From contig NZ_PZJO01000001.1 of NCBI RefSeq assembly GCF_003206575.1, positions 398,720 to 462,719 on the forward strand: a stretch of DNA of 64,000 nucleotides. The letters run 5' to 3'. How positions within the stretch are numbered: position 1 is the first letter of the stretch; the number at the start of each line of letters is the position of its first letter. Below are positions 61,126 through 64,000 of this stretch, piece after piece. The DNA comes from Salinicola endophyticus. GTDB lineage: Bacteria > Pseudomonadota > Gammaproteobacteria > Pseudomonadales > Halomonadaceae. Made by a program: the position numbers and the translations under genes. Below the pieces are notes generated by a model. It was not told where the DNA came from. It saw only the letters and a list, made by a program, of their open reading frames with translations, and ran no database searches.

Positions 61126-62244
61126 GTGGAACACCGCAGACACCCCCTGATCGGCCCGGTTCCGGGCACTGAGCGCGCGCTCGACAGCTTCCACTTCGGC
61201 CCCGCCGACGCCGAGCGCCACGTCTACGTGCAGGGCTCGCTGCACGCCGACGAGCTGCCGGGCATGATGGTCGCCTGGACGCTCAAGCAGCGCCTGGCCG
61301 AGCTCGAACGCGACGGCCGCCTCGCCTGCCGGGTGAGCGTCGTGCCAATAGCCAACCCGATCGGTCTCGACCAGCAACTGATGGATACCGCCCTGGGCCG
61401 CTATGACTTCGAGACGCTCAAGAACTTCAATCGCCACTACGTCGATGTAGTCGAGCAGGTGGCCGACGGCCTCGAGGCCGAGCTCTGCGACGATATCGCC
61501 GCCAATCGGCGCCTGATCCGAGCGCGCTTCAGCGCCGCTCTGGCGGCCCAGGTGGCGACGACCAGCCTCGACTCGCTGCGCCTGACGCTGCAGCGCCTGG
61601 CCTGCGAGGCGGACTTCGTGCTCGATCTGCACTGCGACTTCAACGCGGTCGAGCACCTCTACACCACGCCGGCGGCATGGCCGGTGTTCGAACCCTTCGC
61701 ACGCTACTTCGGCGCCAAGGCGAGCATGCTGGCCACCGACTCCGGCGGACAGTCGTTCGATGAGTGTTTCACCCTGGTGTGGGAGGCCCTGCGCCAGCGC
61801 TTCGGCGAGCGCTTCCCGATCGATTACGGCACCCAGTCGGTCACCGTCGAACTGCGCGGGCAGCAGGACGTCTCCCACGAGCTGGCGGCGCAGGACAGCC
61901 AGGCGATCATCGACTGGCTGACCCATCTCGGCCTGATCGTGGGCGAAGCGCCAGCGCTGCCGGGGCTGGCCTATCCGGCCACTGAGCTGGCGGCGATGGA
62001 TTTCCTGCACGCGCCGATCGGCGGCCTGGTGGTGTTTCATCTGGCACCGGGCGTCGAGGTGGAGGCGGGGCAGCTGATCGCCGAGATCATCGACCCGATC
62101 AGCGACCGCATCGAAGCGATCCGCGCGCCTCAGCGCGGCATGTTCTATGCTCGAACCCAGCGCCGCATGGCCACCGCCGGGATGATCGTGGCCGATATCG
62201 CCGGCCACCAGAGCCATCGCAGCGGCTATCTGCTGGCGCCGTGA
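61126..62244 (+). CDS. AstE/aspartoacylase-family zinc deacylase
   Basis: A 372-residue protein of the succinylglutamate desuccinylase/aspartoacylase family. QGSLHADELPG supplies the HxxE zinc site, NFNRHYVDV and DLHCDFNAVEHLYT follow, and a C-terminal beta barrel (APIGGLVVFHLAPGVEVEAGQLIAEI) resembles lipoyl/aspartoacylase domains. The start is GTG 61126. It is not AstE itself; it lies between two HisJ-type binding proteins and may deacylate the imported compound. Confidence 0.85.
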   Translation: MEHRRHPLIGPVPGTERALDSFHFGPADAERHVYVQGSLHADELPGMMVAWTLKQRLAELERDGRLACRVSVVPIANPIGLDQQLMDTALGRYDFETLKNFNRHYVDVVEQVADGLEAELCDDIAANRRLIRARFSAALAAQVATTSLDSLRLTLQRLACEADFVLDLHCDFNAVEHLYTTPAAWPVFEPFARYFGAKASMLATDSGGQSFDECFTLVWEALRQRFGERFPIDYGTQSVTVELRGQQDVSHELAAQDSQAIIDWLTHLGLIVGEAPALPGLAYPATELAAMDFLHAPIGGLVVFHLAPGVEVEAGQLIAEIIDPISDRIEAIRAPQRGMFYARTQRRMATAGMIVADIAGHQSHRSGYLLAP

Positions 62245-62426
62245 GGCTGCACGGCTCGCCGGGCGCTGGCGATATTCAAGCGTATGCGCATTGGTTATGC
62301 TGCCAGCGTCAGGCCCGTATGACCGGCGCGGCATCGCTCACGAGGCTGACGACGCCGGGACGCCATCGCTGACCAGGCGATCACTGAACAACAATGCACG
62401 CATGATGATATAGAGAGACGCGATTC

Positions 62427-63197
62427 ATGAAAAAACTGCTGACCACCAGTCTGCTCGGCGCCGCGCTGATCGCCGGCGCGGCCCACGCCCAGGACAAGGA
62501 GCATCTGCGCATCGGCGTCGATGTGCCCTACGAGCCGATGGAGTACCGCACCGCCGACGGCGAACTGACCGGCTTCGACATCGATCTCGGCAACGCCATG
62601 TGCAAGCAGATCAAGGCCGACTGCGAATGGGTCGTGCAGGCATGGGATGGCATCATTCCGGGTCTGCTGGCGCGCAAGTACGACGCCATCATGTCGTCGA
62701 TGACGATCAACGACGAGCGCCGCAACACCGTGCTCTTCTCCGACCCGTACATCAAGCCGCCCTCCGCCTGGTTCGTGCCGGCCGACAGCAGCATCGAGAC
62801 GATCTATCCCCAATCGCTGAAGGGCAAGACCATCGGCGTCCAGCGCGGCACGCTGCAGGACAACTACGTCACCGACATGTACGGCGACGTGGCCAAGATC
62901 AGCCGCTACACCACCGCCGATGACCTGGTGCTGGACATGGACGCGGGTCGCGTCGATATCGCCTTCCTCGACTTCCCGGTGGGCAAGTCGACCCTGCTCG
63001 ACAGCAAGGAAGGCCACTACAAGACCATCGGTGGCATGATCACCGAGCCGGAGAAATACTTCGGTGAGGGCTTCGGTGTCGCCTTCCGCCCGCGCGACAA
63101 GGAGCTCGCCGAGCGCTTCAACGAGGCGCTGGCCACGCTGAAGCAGGACGGCACCTACGACAAGATCTACGACAAGTACTTCAAGACCGGTCAGTGA
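62427..63197 (+). CDS. HisJ-type basic amino-acid binding protein (second)
   Basis: A 256-residue periplasmic protein (signal ending AAHAQD), closely related to the one at 60228: RIGVDVPYEPM, GFDIDLGNAMCKQIKADC, WDGIIPGLLARKYDAIMSSM and GVQRGT are shared. It has its own 180-bp upstream gap and ends at a strong bidirectional terminator. It probably serves the same HisQMP complex with a different ligand preference. Confidence 0.9.
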   Translation: MKKLLTTSLLGAALIAGAAHAQDKEHLRIGVDVPYEPMEYRTADGELTGFDIDLGNAMCKQIKADCEWVVQAWDGIIPGLLARKYDAIMSSMTINDERRNTVLFSDPYIKPPSAWFVPADSSIETIYPQSLKGKTIGVQRGTLQDNYVTDMYGDVAKISRYTTADDLVLDMDAGRVDIAFLDFPVGKSTLLDSKEGHYKTIGGMITEPEKYFGEGFGVAFRPRDKELAERFNEALATLKQDGTYDKIYDKYFKTGQ

Positions 63198-63246
63198 TCG
63201 CTGTCACCGACGCCGCATCGGCCTCCGGCTGAGGCGGCCCGGCAAG

Positions 63247-63277
63247 AAAAAAGCCCCGATCCTGGATCGGGGCTTTT
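63247..63277. terminator. Bidirectional rho-independent terminator
   Basis: GCCCCGATC (63253-63261), loop CTG, GATCGGGGC (63265-63273), flanked by A6 on the left and T4 on the right. It serves both converging genes. Confidence 0.93.
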
Positions 63278-63320
63278 CATTGGGCAGGAAGTCAGCCGAT
63301 ACGTACCGACGCGCCCTCGC

Positions 63321-64000
63321 TCAAGCCTGCGCCCCGGCCTGACGCCAGAACGCGAGCATCCAGCGCGCCATGGTCTCGCTGTCGACCTCGTCGGCGAGCG
63401 ATGCCTGTCCTTCGCGCACCCTGGCTGCCGGCATGCGATCGCCACGCAGCGCCATCAGATCCGCTGAGTACGCCTTGGTGAACTCGGGGTGCCCCTGTAT
63501 GCCGAGGAAACACTCTCCGATCTGAATCAGATAGAACGGGCAGAAGTCGCTCGCCGCCAGCACCCGGGTCTCGGCCGGCAGCCGGGCGACCTGATCCTGA
63601 TGGCTGACCAGCAGATTGAGTGCCTCCCGCGGCGGCGTCATCCACGGCGCCTGGCCGGTGATGCGGTTGTACGACACCCCCACGCCCCAGCCGCGCGGGC
63701 TGCGCTCGACCTCGCCGCCGAGCGCCTTGGCGATCAGCTGATGGCCGAAGCAGACACCGATCAGCGGCCGATGCTGTGCCCACAGCAGACGCACGAACTC
63801 GCACAGCCGTTCGATCCAGGCATCACCATCGTTGACGCCATACTTGGAACCCGTGATCAACCAGGCATCGATCTCGGCGATATCCGCCTGGGTGGGGATC
63901 TCGCCATCGAGACAGCGCCAGGTGCGCCACTCGAGCCCGGGGTCCTGCGGATCGAGCAGGCGGGCGAACTGCTCGGGGTAGTTGCGATGCGTCTCGCGCA
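63321..64000 (-). CDS. Class I glutamine amidotransferase-like protein, 5' end missing
   Basis: The reverse strand is open from the right edge to a TGA at 63321-63323. The protein is a GMP-synthase-type glutamine amidotransferase domain (COG0518): IDAWLITGSKYGVND, the nucleophile Cys in GVCFGHQLIAKALGG and the His-Glu pair in GIQGHPEF. It lacks a second domain at its C-terminus, so it is a stand-alone amidotransferase or gamma-glutamyl hydrolase-like enzyme. The start lies beyond the window. Confidence 0.87.
   Translation of the reverse strand, partial: RETHRNYPEQFARLLDPQDPGLEWRTWRCLDGEIPTQADIAEIDAWLITGSKYGVNDGDAWIERLCEFVRLLWAQHRPLIGVCFGHQLIAKALGGEVERSPRGWGVGVSYNRITGQAPWMTPPREALNLLVSHQDQVARLPAETRVLAASDFCPFYLIQIGECFLGIQGHPEFTKAYSADLMALRGDRMPAARVREGQASLADEVDSETMARWMLAFWRQAGAQA

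Noticed and set aside
1-64000. tRNA, rRNA, CRISPR arrays, prophage or complete insertion sequences
   Set aside because: Read through for T-arm-like GGTTCGAATC, regular spacer arrays, transposase motifs and integrases; none was found by eye.

Overview
The window is about 64 kb of high-GC DNA from a proteobacterial chromosome. The gene set and base use fit a halophilic gammaproteobacterium of the Halomonadaceae (inferred from glcDEFG with an lldP-type permease, carnitine/betaine genes, many amino-acid ABC transporters and a Halomonas-like intergenic repeat; no rRNA or other decisive marker is present). No tRNA, rRNA, CRISPR array, phage or intact insertion sequence was found. Both ends cut genes: a TauE/SafE-type permease on the left and a glutamine amidotransferase on the right.

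Layout. 1-12.3 kb: TauE/SafE fragment, class III aminotransferase, MocR regulator, a tight gltS-like / amidohydrolase / CobW operon, then a polar amino-acid ABC operon with a good sigma-54 promoter and a 2-hydroxyacid dehydrogenase. 12.4-16.8 kb: a MITE-like repeat, two glutathione transferases and a YdeP-type molybdopterin oxidoreductase. 16.9-23.5 kb: lactate/glycolate permease and glcDEFG, each preceded by the same TGGTCTGACCA operator. 23.5-31.3 kb: RluF-type pseudouridine synthase with a long basic tail, IclR regulator, glutathione transferase, nhaC / class IV aminotransferase / GntR operon, dienelactone hydrolase and flavin reductase-like protein. 31.3-34.5 kb: a three-gene signalling module made of an outer-membrane beta-barrel, a small periplasmic phosphate-binding-like protein and a membrane diguanylate cyclase. 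34.7-41.6 kb: GNAT-nitrilase fusion, mtfA, a lower-GC MetF-like gene, YciI, CbiX and threonine aldolase. 41.6-48 kb: secreted Thr-rich protein, two LysR regulators, gamma-butyrobetaine hydroxylase with a betaine/carnitine binding protein, and D-malate/tartrate dehydrogenase. 48.1-53.4 kb: a lower-GC island with a second copy of the signalling module, here with a GGDEF-EAL protein and a LuxI-like acyltransferase. 53.9-64 kb: hemerythrin, lipocalin, SMP-30 protein, AstE and a HisJQMP/AOT-type basic amino-acid transporter with two binding proteins and a second AstE-like deacylase.

Most of the region serves uptake and breakdown of small organic acids, amino acids and betaines. The most unusual content is the pair of barrel / periplasmic binding protein / cyclic-di-GMP modules at 31.3-34.5 kb and 48.1-53.4 kb, which look like two versions of one sensory system. 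Other points of note are a candidate sigma-E-driven small RNA near 45.6 kb, a class IV aminotransferase lacking the expected catalytic lysine, and a repeat element with a partial second copy fused to a stop codon.
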